From positions 57,795-121,794 of the forward strand of contig JAKPPB010000028.1 in NCBI GenBank assembly GCA_029547605.1: a stretch of 64,000 nucleotides of DNA, written 5' to 3'. The position numbers were made by a program, and so were the translations under genes. This DNA comes from Methanobacteriota archaeon. Lineage in GTDB: Archaea; Halobacteriota; Methanomicrobia; Methanomicrobiales; Methanospirillaceae. Positions 27,278 to 36,823 of the stretch are shown here, in pieces (within the stretch, counting starts at the first letter, position 1; each line of letters opens with the position of its first letter). The notes under the pieces were generated by a model, which saw only the letters and a list, made by a program, of their open reading frames with translations, was not told the origin of the DNA and did no database searches.

Positions 27278-28315
27278 ATGGTCAGGGATCTGCTTACCAG
27301 ATTGTCCAATGCCCACGGGATCTCCGGAAGCGAGGGCAGTATCACAGGAATTGTCCGGAAAGAACTGAAAAATTACGTGGACGAGATCCGCGAGGACCGG
27401 ATGGGAAATCTGATCGCGGTGAAAAAGGGGAACAACTTCAAGGTGATGCTTGCGGCCCATGCAGACGAGATAGGGTTGATGGTCAAGTCGGTAGACGAGA
27501 AGGGATTCATCAGGTTTGTTGCGCTCGGTGGATGGTATGCACCAACGCTTTACAACCAGCGCGTGATCCTGCATGGCAGCAGGGGCCGGGTCTTTGGCGT
27601 GCTGGGAGGCAAACCCCCCCACAAGATGGACGAAGAGGAGCGCAAGAAAGGGGTGAAAGTGGATGAGATGTTCATTGATGTGGGTGCCTGCAGCAGGGAA
27701 GAGGTTGAGCAGATGGGAGTGGGAGTCGGTACTCCTGTCTCGGTGGACAGGGAAGTTGCGCCCCTTGCAAACGGGCGGCTTACGGGCAAGGCGTTTGATA
27801 ATCGCGTCGGCGTTGCCATGCTCGTCAAGACAATGCAGGAAGTGAAGTCTCCCCTCACCATCTATGCAGTTTTCACCGTACAGGAGGAGGTCGGGCTGAA
27901 AGGGGCAAAGACCAGTTCTTACTCTCTCCAGCCCGACTGTGCGATTGCAACTGACGTGACCATCCCCGGCGACCACCCCGGGATCGACCAGAAGGATGTC
28001 CCGGTGGAGATGGGCAAGGGACCCATCATAACCATTGTCGACGCGAGCGGCAGGGGACTCATTGCAAGCCGGGCAATGGTGAAGTGGCTATGCGACACTG
28101 CAAAGGCCCATGACATCCCTGTGCAGCTCGAGGTCGGGAGCGGGGGAACGACTGATGCCACTGCCATACACCTGGAAAGAGGGGGCATTCCCAGTACCAC
28201 GCTTTCAATCGCAAGCCGGTATATCCACTCGCCGGTCGAGGTAGTTGATGTGAAGGATATCGAGGAGGGGGTCCGGCTCCTCGTCCATGCACTAGAGAGA
28301 AAGCCGAAGTTTTAG
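27278..28315 (+). CDS. M42-family metallopeptidase (TET-type aminopeptidase)
   Basis: A 345-residue cobalt/zinc aminopeptidase of the M42 family, whose archaeal members assemble into twelve-subunit tetrahedral particles that finish the breakdown of peptides. Metal and catalytic residues are visible: AAHADEIGLMV near residue 66, KAFDNRVGVAM near 171, TVQEEVGLKGA near 203 with the catalytic and metal Glu, ATDVT near 226, and the last His in SRYIHSPVEV near 312. It starts six bases after the aminotransferase stop and is likely cotranscribed with it. Full family length. Confidence 0.93.
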   Translation: MVRDLLTRLSNAHGISGSEGSITGIVRKELKNYVDEIREDRMGNLIAVKKGNNFKVMLAAHADEIGLMVKSVDEKGFIRFVALGGWYAPTLYNQRVILHGSRGRVFGVLGGKPPHKMDEEERKKGVKVDEMFIDVGACSREEVEQMGVGVGTPVSVDREVAPLANGRLTGKAFDNRVGVAMLVKTMQEVKSPLTIYAVFTVQEEVGLKGAKTSSYSLQPDCAIATDVTIPGDHPGIDQKDVPVEMGKGPIITIVDASGRGLIASRAMVKWLCDTAKAHDIPVQLEVGSGGTTDATAIHLERGGIPSTTLSIASRYIHSPVEVVDVKDIEEGVRLLVHALERKPKF

Positions 28316-28684
28316 GCTTCCTGCAACCTGACTCCCTGTGGATCTATCGGAATTTCCCTTTTTTCCCCATCCGGTGCACATACGCGCGGAAGCAGCAACA
28401 CCCAGGGATCTGAGTTCGCATCCCTCCCGGTCTTGCTTTGGGGAGACCATCCCCATCTCTCGAAGAATTGTATCCATTCTTTCTTATAATCAGCGTTTAT
28501 TTCAGAAAATAATCCATTTGGAGGGATATATTTTCGGAACGAAATGGGGTGTGACTACCCATACGGACACACATCAGAGGTGCGATGTTTCAATAAGGTT
28601 GATCGTGGGCCCAATCGCAAATTCCCCATGAGTTGAGTTCAGGAGTTGGAAAATACGCCCGATTTTGGCTCTGATGAGGGAAAG

Positions 28685-28700
28685 TTTTAAATATATATAT
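28685..28700 (+). promoter_or_regulatory. TATA box of the giant surface-protein gene
   Basis: TTTTAAATATATATAT is the most prominent TATA element of the window and lies about 110 bases ahead of the ATG, predicting a start of transcription near 28717 and an unusually long leader of about 85 bases. Confidence 0.6.
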
Positions 28701-28726
28701 GAAGAGGATATGTTGAATACATTTGT

Positions 28727-28763
28727 TCGGGAAACGAAGTCTGATATCACCTTCGATTCCCGA
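28727..28763 (+). promoter_or_regulatory. Hairpin in the mRNA leader of the surface-protein gene
   Basis: The arms TCGGGAAACGAAG (28727-28739) and CTTCGATTCCCGA (28751-28763) pair over 13 positions with one A-A mismatch, around an 11-base loop. It sits at the predicted 5' end of the transcript, well ahead of the GAGGT ribosome site at 28790-28794, and could stabilise the mRNA or be a protein-binding site. Confidence 0.5.
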
Positions 28764-28801
28764 TTGGGGAATGTATACAACAATGCAACTGAGGTACCCG
28801 T

Positions 28802-31800
28802 ATGAAATGCGAAAAAGGGCTGCAGATAGCGATACCTATGGTCCTGTGTCTCCTCCTCGTGCTTCCCGCAAGCGCCGCACTTGGCGTGAACGGGATCACC
28901 CCCTCATCGGAGCGGAACACCGGGACTGTATACATCGATAACCTTTCAGGTACAGACTTCCCTGACCAGGGATCACTCCAGGTCGCTCTCAACAGGACTG
29001 GCTATGAGGAGATAGCCGGCCAGTTTGTAACAGTGGTCTCGGAAACCAGAGCAACCTGCGTATTTGACCTGCTGGATAAAGAAGCAGGCGACTGGAACGT
29101 GACGGTGACCAACACTACCAGCGGTCAAAAGGTCATCTCGCCTGTGATCTTCACTGTCAGGAACCTCCCTCCGGTAGTCACAGCAATTGACCCGGACGAC
29201 CGTGAGAACACTGCGCCGGTCTATATCCAGAACCTGTCGGGATCCCAATTCCGCGGTCCCGCTGCTGTCACCCTCTCGCTTGGAAGCGAGGAGATCGACG
29301 CCACGAATGTGACGGTTCAGTCCGCGACCATGATAACCTGCGACTTGGACATCACTGGCGCGACGCCCGGAGACTGGAACGTGACAGTCACCAATTATGA
29401 CGGGCAATCCGATGTCCTCGAAGCCGGCTTCAGGGTCAGGGACCCGAGGCCTACCGTCACCGGCATCAACCCCTCCGAAGGTAGTAACGATATGATCGCC
29501 ATCGGGATCACTGACCTTTCCGGCACCGGTTTCATGCAGGGAGCGACTGTCAACCTGACCAGGACCGGTCAGCCGGATATTCCCACCATAAACGGCGCCA
29601 TCGTTCAGTCGCCTGCCAAGATCCTCTGTTTCTTCAACCTGAGCGGTGCCGTAGTGGGTAAATGGGACGTGGTCGTCACGAACCCTGACCTCTACCAGCA
29701 GTCGGGAGTCCTCGAAGAGGGATTCACGATAAAATACCCTGATGCGCCAGGGGTAACCGGGATAATTCCTTCTTCGGGAGTGAACGACGACTGGATCGAC
29801 GCGAACGTGACAGGGAGCGGCTTTTACCCTGGTGCTTCGGTAATCCTCTCCCAAGGGATACAGACCATCACGGGAACTGATGTTCAGGTGGTCTCCGGCA
29901 GCGACATTGGCGTCCGGTTCAACCTTACCGGGAAACCGAACGGGTCCTGGGACCTCACGGTAATCAATAACGACGGCCAGGAAGGGACCAAGACCGGAGC
30001 ATTCACCATCACGAACCCCCCGCCGACCGTCACCTCGATTGATCCTCCAACGGGTTCAAATGCCGGGTGGGTATCAATCCAGAACCTATCAGGGACCGGA
30101 TTTTTCGGAACCCCGACAATCACATTCTCCAACAGCACACATTCCTTCAACGCCGATAGCGTCACAAGGGTGAGCGATTCCCTTCTCCAGGGGAACGTGA
30201 ATCTCGCGGGAAAAGCCGCGGGCGATTATAACGTCACAGTAACCAACCCTGATGGGCTGTCGAGTGCACCCTTCAGCAAGTTCACTATCGTGAACCCGGA
30301 CCCGACGATCGTCTCATTCGACCCCGAACAGGGTGAGACCACCGAATCGGCCAAGGTGGTCACCGTGACCGGCACAAATTTCCTCAACGGTGCGGGTGTC
30401 AACCTCACGAAATCAGGTAAACCCACCATCATCGGAGAAGTCACGTTCGGAGGTCCTACTTCCCTCACCAGTGTATTCAACCTGACCGGGAGCGAGGCAG
30501 GGGCCTGGAACCTGGTTGTCACAAACCCTGATGGGAATTCGGTACAGGCCACCAACCCGTTCATCATCACCAACCCGCCACCGAACCCAATAAGTATTCT
30601 CCCCACATCCGGTGAAAATTCAAACCCGATTGCAGGAGCGACACTTCACGGGACGGGTTTCCTCCCCGATTCAGCAGTGAAACTGGTGAAAGGCACAGGC
30701 ATCATCCAGGCCACGATCCTGAATGTCAACGTGACCACCCAGACGATCATGTGTGTCTTCAACCTTGATGGTGCCGCAGTCGGCCCATGGGACGTGGTGG
30801 TCACGAATACTGGAGACAACCTGAACGGCACCCTGCCAGGCGGGTTCTTCATACGGTATCCTTCACCTCCGAACCCGACCGGTATTGATCCGGCATCAGC
30901 ACCGAATAATGCCCCCGTATCGATCACCAACCTCTCCGGGACCGGTTTCAAACCTGGTGCGACGGTTCTCCTGAACAGGGGTGGAACAAACATTACAGCG
31001 GCGAATGTGACAGTAAGCAGCGAAGAGAAGATAACCTGTAATTTCAATATTACCGGAGCGACCCCTGACCTTTGGGACGTCATCGTCATCAACGAGGATG
31101 GCCAGGCTGGCACCAGCGCAGATCTCTTCGAGATCAGGTATCCCGCACCGACTGTGAGCAGCGTAAGTCCTCCGAAGGGATACAATAACCAGGCATCGGC
31201 TGCCCTGACCATTATGGGAAGTGGATTCAGGTCTGCTGCTACGGTAAGGCTGAACAGCACGTCCGCGCCGGATATCGTCGCCACCAACGTGAGCGTTGGC
31301 AGCGTCTCCCAGATGAGCTGCTCGTTCAACCTTTCTGGGAAGGCGGTTGGTGATTACTACGTCATCGTCACTAATGACGACGGACAGTCGAATTCGCCAT
31401 CATCGGGTGCAATGTTTACAGTCGAGTATCCATACCCCAGTATTACCTCCATTGAGCCTCCGATGGGCTCGAATACCAATACCGCACTCGCCTGTTCGAT
31501 CGCTGGGAATTACTTCAGGCCCAATGCAACGGTGAAGTTCACACGGAGCGGGTATGCGGATATCCTTGCAACCGGCGAACAGGTGATCAATCCAAATACT
31601 CTCAATTTCACCGTGAACCTGAGCGGCAGGGCTCCGGGAGACTGGAACGTAGTGGTGAGGAACGATGACAGCAAGGCGATGGTCCTCCTGGCGGGCTTTA
31701 AAGTCCTGCCGCCTGCCCCTGTCCCTGACTTTACCGCAACACCCGTGTATGGGACGGTTCCTCTCACCGTGAAGTTCACCGACAATTCTTTGAACAATCC

Positions 31801-33001
31801 CATCCAGTATGCGTGGAATTTCGGAGACGGGACAATCCTGGTAGGTCTCGCCGGAACAGAGGCACAGAACCCGTCACATACCTATAACGAGGTCGGAACC
31901 TACAACGTGACACTGAGGGTGATCAATGAAGGTGCCCCCGATGGGGTAACCCTCACCAAGACAAATTACATCGTTGTAGTCAGGACACCAGTTGCCGATT
32001 TCAACGCAACCCCGAGGTCCGGCAATTCTCCGCTCCTGGTCCAGTTTACCGACCTGTCTGACGGAAATCCGAACTTCTGGACCTGGAGGTTTGGAGACGG
32101 GAGCGTCTCCAATACCCGGAACCCCTATCACCTGTATACCGCACCGGGTGTCTATTCGGTGAGCCTGTCGGTCAGGAATACGGCCGGCACGGATACCGTC
32201 ACCAAGACGGATTATATTACCGTGAGGGCACTGCCGGTTGCCGAGTTCACTGCGAACAGGACATCTGGCGTTTCGCCCCTGACTGTCCAATTCACTGATC
32301 AATCCACTGGTGTCCCAAGCAGCTGGGCCTGGGTATTCGGAGACGGCACCACTTCGACGGAACAGAACCCCAACCACACGTATACCTCGCCTGGCACTTA
32401 CAGTGTCCGCCTGACGGTCAACAACGGTGTCGGGACCGATTCGAAGACCAAGGACCGTTATATCACCGTGAGCGAAGGCATGCAGGCAGCCTTTGACTAT
32501 ACAACAAGCAATCCCGAGAATCTCGCCCCGCTGACGGTTGCATTTACTGACACCTCAACAGGCGCTCCTTCGCAATGGATCTGGAACTTTGGTGATGGGT
32601 ACCTTGGGATGGAGAGGAATCCGATTCACACCTACACTGCTCCCGGGAATTATACAGTGACTCTTACGGTCTCGGACTCGCGCAACAGCAGTTCCGTATC
32701 AAAGACAATCGAGGTGATGCAGAGACTCGTTGCCGACTTCAGAGTTGATCCTGCTTCCGGATCAGCCCCGCTCAGAGTCAGGTTGATTGATACATCCATT
32801 GGAAAGACTGTTGCATGGCAATGGTGGATAATCAACCATGATGAGACTGTCCTAGCATATATCCCCAGTGGGGGGAAGGAGGAAGTGTATACTCTCGACA
32901 GGCCAGGGAACTACTCGGTCATGCTTGACGTGACGGATTCAGTCGGGCAGATCGATGTGAAGAGAATAAACAATTGCATCCAGGTACTCCCATTCCCGTG
33001 A
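28802..33001 (+). CDS. Giant secreted surface protein with ten IPT-like and five PKD repeats
   Basis: A 1399-residue extracellular protein. Residues 1-26 form a signal peptide (charged MKCEKG, hydrophobic core, cut after PASA). Ten repeats of about 95 residues follow, up to about residue 970, each opening with a V-x-x-I-x-P-x-x-G-x-N phrase and ending in W-x-V-x-V-T-N; they match immunoglobulin-like IPT/TIG domains. Five PKD domains follow near residues 973, 1063, 1145, 1228 and 1310, four with the F-G-D-G core and HTYTxPGxY ending; the fifth is degenerate. There is no transmembrane anchor, PGF-CTERM signal or enzyme domain, so retention must be by association. Many N-x-S/T sequons suggest glycosylation. 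Likely cell adhesion or sheath material. Single-gene unit. Confidence 0.9.
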   Translation: MKCEKGLQIAIPMVLCLLLVLPASAALGVNGITPSSERNTGTVYIDNLSGTDFPDQGSLQVALNRTGYEEIAGQFVTVVSETRATCVFDLLDKEAGDWNVTVTNTTSGQKVISPVIFTVRNLPPVVTAIDPDDRENTAPVYIQNLSGSQFRGPAAVTLSLGSEEIDATNVTVQSATMITCDLDITGATPGDWNVTVTNYDGQSDVLEAGFRVRDPRPTVTGINPSEGSNDMIAIGITDLSGTGFMQGATVNLTRTGQPDIPTINGAIVQSPAKILCFFNLSGAVVGKWDVVVTNPDLYQQSGVLEEGFTIKYPDAPGVTGIIPSSGVNDDWIDANVTGSGFYPGASVILSQGIQTITGTDVQVVSGSDIGVRFNLTGKPNGSWDLTVINNDGQEGTKTGAFTITNPPPTVTSIDPPTGSNAGWVSIQNLSGTGFFGTPTITFSNSTHSFNADSVTRVSDSLLQGNVNLAGKAAGDYNVTVTNPDGLSSAPFSKFTIVNPDPTIVSFDPEQGETTESAKVVTVTGTNFLNGAGVNLTKSGKPTIIGEVTFGGPTSLTSVFNLTGSEAGAWNLVVTNPDGNSVQATNPFIITNPPPNPISILPTSGENSNPIAGATLHGTGFLPDSAVKLVKGTGIIQATILNVNVTTQTIMCVFNLDGAAVGPWDVVVTNTGDNLNGTLPGGFFIRYPSPPNPTGIDPASAPNNAPVSITNLSGTGFKPGATVLLNRGGTNITAANVTVSSEEKITCNFNITGATPDLWDVIVINEDGQAGTSADLFEIRYPAPTVSSVSPPKGYNNQASAALTIMGSGFRSAATVRLNSTSAPDIVATNVSVGSVSQMSCSFNLSGKAVGDYYVIVTNDDGQSNSPSSGAMFTVEYPYPSITSIEPPMGSNTNTALACSIAGNYFRPNATVKFTRSGYADILATGEQVINPNTLNFTVNLSGRAPGDWNVVVRNDDSKAMVLLAGFKVLPPAPVPDFTATPVYGTVPLTVKFTDNSLNNPIQYAWNFGDGTILVGLAGTEAQNPSHTYNEVGTYNVTLRVINEGAPDGVTLTKTNYIVVVRTPVADFNATPRSGNSPLLVQFTDLSDGNPNFWTWRFGDGSVSNTRNPYHLYTAPGVYSVSLSVRNTAGTDTVTKTDYITVRALPVAEFTANRTSGVSPLTVQFTDQSTGVPSSWAWVFGDGTTSTEQNPNHTYTSPGTYSVRLTVNNGVGTDSKTKDRYITVSEGMQAAFDYTTSNPENLAPLTVAFTDTSTGAPSQWIWNFGDGYLGMERNPIHTYTAPGNYTVTLTVSDSRNSSSVSKTIEVMQRLVADFRVDPASGSAPLRVRLIDTSIGKTVAWQWWIINHDETVLAYIPSGGKEEVYTLDRPGNYSVMLDVTDSVGQIDVKRINNCIQVLPFP
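28886..31720 (+). repeat. Ten tandem IPT/TIG-like repeat units
   Basis: About 285 bases per unit, ten units counted by their opening phrase: NGITPSSERN, TAIDPDDREN, TGINPSEGSN, TGIIPSSGVN, TSIDPPTGSN, VSFDPEQGET, ISILPTSGEN, TGIDPASAPN, SSVSPPKGYN and TSIEPPMGSN. Repeats are diverged at DNA level, so recent copying is not evident. Confidence 0.8.
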
Positions 33002-33344
33002 GGGATGGGAAATACCTCACCTCAGTTGCTTTTTTCCCTCCTTGCCACTTTCGTTCAGGGATTAGATAAGGTATAACCCCTTTCAACAACAGGGCATGGG
33101 ACTTATCACTGACCCTTGAATTCCTTGGTCCTCATTTGGGAGAGGAAAATCCACATCCTCCATTGGTCCTCCCTTTTCATTCGATCAGGGATGTGGGAAA
33201 ACAGGGGGTGGGCAATCCTCTCCTGGATTGTTGGGGATACTTGGCCTTTGGGACATAATCAAGATATTGCGTGCGTTCACAAAGACTTTTTGCCAATTCC
33301 TGCCCTTCCGGTGGCCTTTTTCATGTAACTATCCCAGTCCTTGC
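33002..33344. other. 343-base convergent region between the surface protein and uvrB
   Basis: Contains a T6 run at about 33030-33036 that may end the surface-protein transcript. No gene or further structure is recognised; open frames here are short and extend antisense into uvrB. Confidence 0.5.
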
Positions 33345-35276
33345 TCACACTCCCATCTTCTGCTTCAGTTCGCCGATCATGTCCCGCATCCGTATGGCCT
33401 CCTCGAAGTCCAGGCGATCTGCCGCCTGGTGCATCCTCGCTTCAAGCTCGACGAGGAGGTTCGGGATCTCGGACTTCGGGATATGCCGCGTGTCCTTGAT
33501 ATCGACCTCCTTCTCGGGAACGGGTTTTCGTATGGTCTGCGGCGTGATGTGATGGATGGCGTTGTACTCGAGCTGGAGTTTCCTCCTTCGCTCGGTCTCC
33601 GCGACGGCCTCGCGGATCGAGCCAGTGAGAGTGTCAGCGTACAGCACTACCCGGGAGTTCGCGTTACGGGCGGCCCTCCCGATGATCTGGATAAGGCTCC
33701 GGGCATCACGCAAAAACCCCTCCTTGTCCGCGTCCAGTATCCCTATAAACCCAACCTCGGGGATATCGAGCCCCTCCCGCAGCAGGTTGATCCCGACAAG
33801 GACATCGAACCTGCCCAGGCGGAGCTGGCGGATGATCTCGGTCCGATCGAGCGTATCGATCTCTGAGTGGAGATAACGGGTGCGGATGCCCTTTCCTGCA
33901 AGATAGTCCGTAAGCTCCTCTGCAAGCTTCTTGGTGAGAGTGGTGAGCAGCACTCGGTCGCCCCTGGCAACCGTCTCCCGGATCTCCCTGATGACGTCCT
34001 CTGTCTGGCCTTCTGTCTTCCGTATCATCACGACGGGGTCGACAAGTCCCGTGGGCCGGATGATCTGCTCGACGACCCGGGCCGAGTGGGAGATCTCGTA
34101 CTCGGCAGGGGTGGCCGAGACGAAGATTGCCTGGCGCATGTACCGTTCGAACTCCCGAAACATCAGCGGGCGGTTGTCGAAGGCGCTCGGCAGCCGGAAG
34201 CCGTAATCGACGAGGGCTTTCTTCCTCGAGCGATCGCCATGATACATCCCGTGGAGCTGCGGGATCGTCTGATGGCTCTCGTCGATGAAGAGCAGGAAGT
34301 CATGAGGGAAGTAGTCGAGCAGGCAGTATGGCTTCTCACCCGGTTTCCTGAAGTCGAAGTGACGTGAGTAGTTCTCGATCCCCTTGCAGGACCCGGTCTC
34401 CTCGATCATCTCAAGGTCGTAGTTGGTCCTCTGCTCGAGCCGGTGGGCCTCGAGCATCCCGAGCTCGGGCAGGCGCTGTTGCAGTTCCTCCCGGATCGAG
34501 GCAAGCGCCTGCCGCTGGACCTCCTGGGGGATTACATAGTGCCTGGCCGGGTAGACGTGGAAGTACCGGAGCTGCTCCTTCAGCCTGCCGGAAGTCTTCT
34601 CCACCTCCGTGATCCGCTCGACCTCGTCGCCGAAGAGCTCGATCCTGATGATGTCCTGGAAGTACCCCGGGATAAGGTCGATGGTGTCGCCTTTCACGCG
34701 GAACCTGCCGGGCTGAAGCTCGAGGTCGTTCCTCTCATACTGCCCGGTAACGAGGTTTTCTACAATCTGCTTCCTGGAGATCCGGTCCCCTACCTTCAGC
34801 TCAAAGCCCATCTCCCTGAAGTGCTCGGGCCTGCCCAGTCCGTAGATGCACGAGACTGATGCCACGACGATCACGTCCCGCCGGGAGAGGAGGGACGCGG
34901 TGGCAGAGAGGCGCATCATCTCGATCTTCGGGTTGATCTGCGCATCCTTCTCAATGTACTGGTCCTTCTGGGGGAGGTAAGACTCAGGCTGGTAGTAGTC
35001 ATAATATGAGACAAAATATTCGACCCGGTTCCCGGGGAAGAACTCGCGAAACTCGTTCCAGAGCTGTGCCGCGAGTGTCTTGTTGTGTGCAATCACGAGG
35101 GTGGGGCGCTGCACCCTTGCGATGACGTTTGCCATCGTGAAGGTCTTTCCGGACCCAGTCACCCCGAGGAGCGTCTGGAACCGGTCCCCCCGCTCGATCC
35201 CTTCCACAAGCCTGTCGATTGCTTCCGGCTGTGACCCGCGGGGGGAGAAGTGGGACGAGAGCGAGAACCCGGTCAC
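33345..35276 (-). CDS. uvrB: Excinuclease ABC subunit B
   Basis: The damage-verification helicase of nucleotide excision repair, 643 residues. The Walker A motif GVTGSGKTFTMANVIA is at about residue 40, the beta-hairpin region SYYDYYQPESYLP near 93, DESHQT near 335, helicase motif VI IQIIGRAARN near 540, and the C-terminal UVR domain that contacts UvrC (HQAADRLDFEEAIRMRDMIGEL). The start overlaps the uvrC stop by four bases. It is the last gene of the uvrA-uvrC-uvrB operon. Confidence 0.98.
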   Translation of the reverse strand: MTGFSLSSHFSPRGSQPEAIDRLVEGIERGDRFQTLLGVTGSGKTFTMANVIARVQRPTLVIAHNKTLAAQLWNEFREFFPGNRVEYFVSYYDYYQPESYLPQKDQYIEKDAQINPKIEMMRLSATASLLSRRDVIVVASVSCIYGLGRPEHFREMGFELKVGDRISRKQIVENLVTGQYERNDLELQPGRFRVKGDTIDLIPGYFQDIIRIELFGDEVERITEVEKTSGRLKEQLRYFHVYPARHYVIPQEVQRQALASIREELQQRLPELGMLEAHRLEQRTNYDLEMIEETGSCKGIENYSRHFDFRKPGEKPYCLLDYFPHDFLLFIDESHQTIPQLHGMYHGDRSRKKALVDYGFRLPSAFDNRPLMFREFERYMRQAIFVSATPAEYEISHSARVVEQIIRPTGLVDPVVMIRKTEGQTEDVIREIRETVARGDRVLLTTLTKKLAEELTDYLAGKGIRTRYLHSEIDTLDRTEIIRQLRLGRFDVLVGINLLREGLDIPEVGFIGILDADKEGFLRDARSLIQIIGRAARNANSRVVLYADTLTGSIREAVAETERRRKLQLEYNAIHHITPQTIRKPVPEKEVDIKDTRHIPKSEIPNLLVELEARMHQAADRLDFEEAIRMRDMIGELKQKMGV

Positions 35277-36823
35277 CGGATCACCTTCTTCTTCCGGAGA
35301 AGCCTGTGGTAGGTAACGGCAAACCGGTGGGCTTCGTCTCGTATCTCCTGGAGAAAGAGCGAGGCCTTCTCCTGCTTTCTGACCGGAAGAGGGTGGGCGG
35401 ATCCTGGCACGTAGATCTCTTCCTCCCTCTTGGCAAGCGCGACGACGGGGATCGTAAGCCCCAGGGCTTTCAGGGCAGAGTGTGCGGCGTTGAGCTGGGC
35501 CTTTCCGCCGTCCACCATGACCAGGTCAGGGAGTGGATTGCCCTCCTCCAAAAGACGCATGTACCTGCGGGTCACCACCTCGCTGATCGCGCGCGGATCG
35601 TCGATGCCATCGACAGTCCTGATCCGGAACCTCCGGTAGTTCCGCTTGTCGGGGCGACCGTCCCTGAACTGGACCATGGAGCCCACCACCTCGCTCCCTG
35701 CGAAGTGCGAGATATCGAAGCACTCGATCACCCGGGGCAGGTCGTCCATGGCGAGCTTTTCCCGAAGTTCTTCGAGCTTGATATCGTCGCCGAAATGCGC
35801 GATCTCGATGTTTGTTCTCACAAGTGTGAGGAGTCGGTGTTTGGCCCCAATCCTGGGCACGGTGACGGTTACCTTCCGCCCCTTCTGGAGCGAGAGGAAC
35901 TCGCACACATCTGTGTCGACCTCGACCGGAAGGATGAGCTCTCCCGGGGGGGCGTGGGCAGAGTAATACTGGACGAGGAACTCCTCAAGGAACTCCTCAC
36001 CCTCTTCGAAGACAAACTCCTTCTTGTTCACAAGGGTGCCCCTGTGGACATTGAAGAGCATGAGGTAGACGCGACCCTCATGCACCAGGAAATTGACGAT
36101 GTCCTCGTCGGTCTCTGTCTGCCGTGCCATGTCCTGCCGGCGGGAGAGGTGCTCAAGTGCCTGGACCTGGTCACGGAGCAGGAGAGCCCTCTCGAACTCA
36201 TGTGCCTTTGATCTCTCTTCCATCTCTTCTTTCAGTGCCCTGATGATCTCCGGAGTATTCCCCTTCAGGACATGCGAGGCCTGCCGTACAAGCGCAGCAT
36301 ACTCTTCCCTTCCGATCTCTCCCTTGCATGGTGCGCTGCAGGTACCGATTGACGCGCGGAGGCACCCGCGGCGGGTGAGGGTTTTACAGCTGCGGAGTCG
36401 GAAGGTCTTTTTCACCACTCCAAGCACATGGTCGCGCTCTGCCGCGGAAGTGAACGGTCCAAAGTATGACCCTTTCCCGGCCATCCTCCGGGCTATGCAT
36501 ATGCGCGGGTAGTCATCTTCGGTGAGGTGGATATAGGCGTACTGCTTGGCGTCCTTCAAATCAATGTTAAAACGCGGCTGATGGGCTTTGATCAGGCTGT
36601 TCTCGAGGATGAGTGCCTCGACCTCGTTTGTCGTGACGATGTAGTCGATGTCTGAAACAAGGGAAACGAGGCGGCGTGTCTTCGCATCGAGCCCGCGCTT
36701 CTGGAAGTAACTGGCGACTCTCTTCTTCAGGTCCTTTGCCTTTCCTACGTAGAGTATCGTCCCCTCGCGGTCCTTGAAGAGGTAGCAGCCGGGGGCGACA
36801 GGGAGGAAAGCGGCGAGATTCAT
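35273..36823 (-). CDS. uvrC: Excinuclease ABC subunit C
   Basis: The dual-incision nuclease of excision repair, 516 residues. Present are the N-terminal GIY-YIG domain (GCYLFKDREGTILYVGKAKDLKKRVASYF), the Cys-rich segment, the UVR motif near residue 205 and the C-terminal RNase H-like nuclease with ECFDISHFAG and VMVDGGKAQLNAA. The protein stops shortly after the nuclease domain, so the tandem helix-hairpin-helix DNA-binding module of the E. coli enzyme (about 610 residues) is absent. Overlaps both uvrA and uvrB by four bases. Confidence 0.97.
   Translation of the reverse strand: MNLAAFLPVAPGCYLFKDREGTILYVGKAKDLKKRVASYFQKRGLDAKTRRLVSLVSDIDYIVTTNEVEALILENSLIKAHQPRFNIDLKDAKQYAYIHLTEDDYPRICIARRMAGKGSYFGPFTSAAERDHVLGVVKKTFRLRSCKTLTRRGCLRASIGTCSAPCKGEIGREEYAALVRQASHVLKGNTPEIIRALKEEMEERSKAHEFERALLLRDQVQALEHLSRRQDMARQTETDEDIVNFLVHEGRVYLMLFNVHRGTLVNKKEFVFEEGEEFLEEFLVQYYSAHAPPGELILPVEVDTDVCEFLSLQKGRKVTVTVPRIGAKHRLLTLVRTNIEIAHFGDDIKLEELREKLAMDDLPRVIECFDISHFAGSEVVGSMVQFRDGRPDKRNYRRFRIRTVDGIDDPRAISEVVTRRYMRLLEEGNPLPDLVMVDGGKAQLNAAHSALKALGLTIPVVALAKREEEIYVPGSAHPLPVRKQEKASLFLQEIRDEAHRFAVTYHRLLRKKKVIR

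Larger units (their letters stand above)
28316..28801. other. 486-base region upstream of the giant surface protein
   Basis: More AT-rich than its surroundings. It contains the promoter and leader hairpin listed separately and an oligo-T stretch near 28361 that may end the M42 transcript. I see no credible gene; short open frames on both strands lack ribosome sites. Confidence 0.5.

Noticed and set aside
26639..27976. Long minus-strand open frame (445 codons) antisense to the aminotransferase and M42 genes
   Set aside because: It has no family motif, and lies opposite two well-recognised genes with intact active sites; typical antisense shadow in GC-rich coding DNA.
28574..28783. Minus-strand 69-codon frame across the surface-protein promoter
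   Set aside because: Covers the strongest TATA box of the window and the leader hairpin; no ribosome site.
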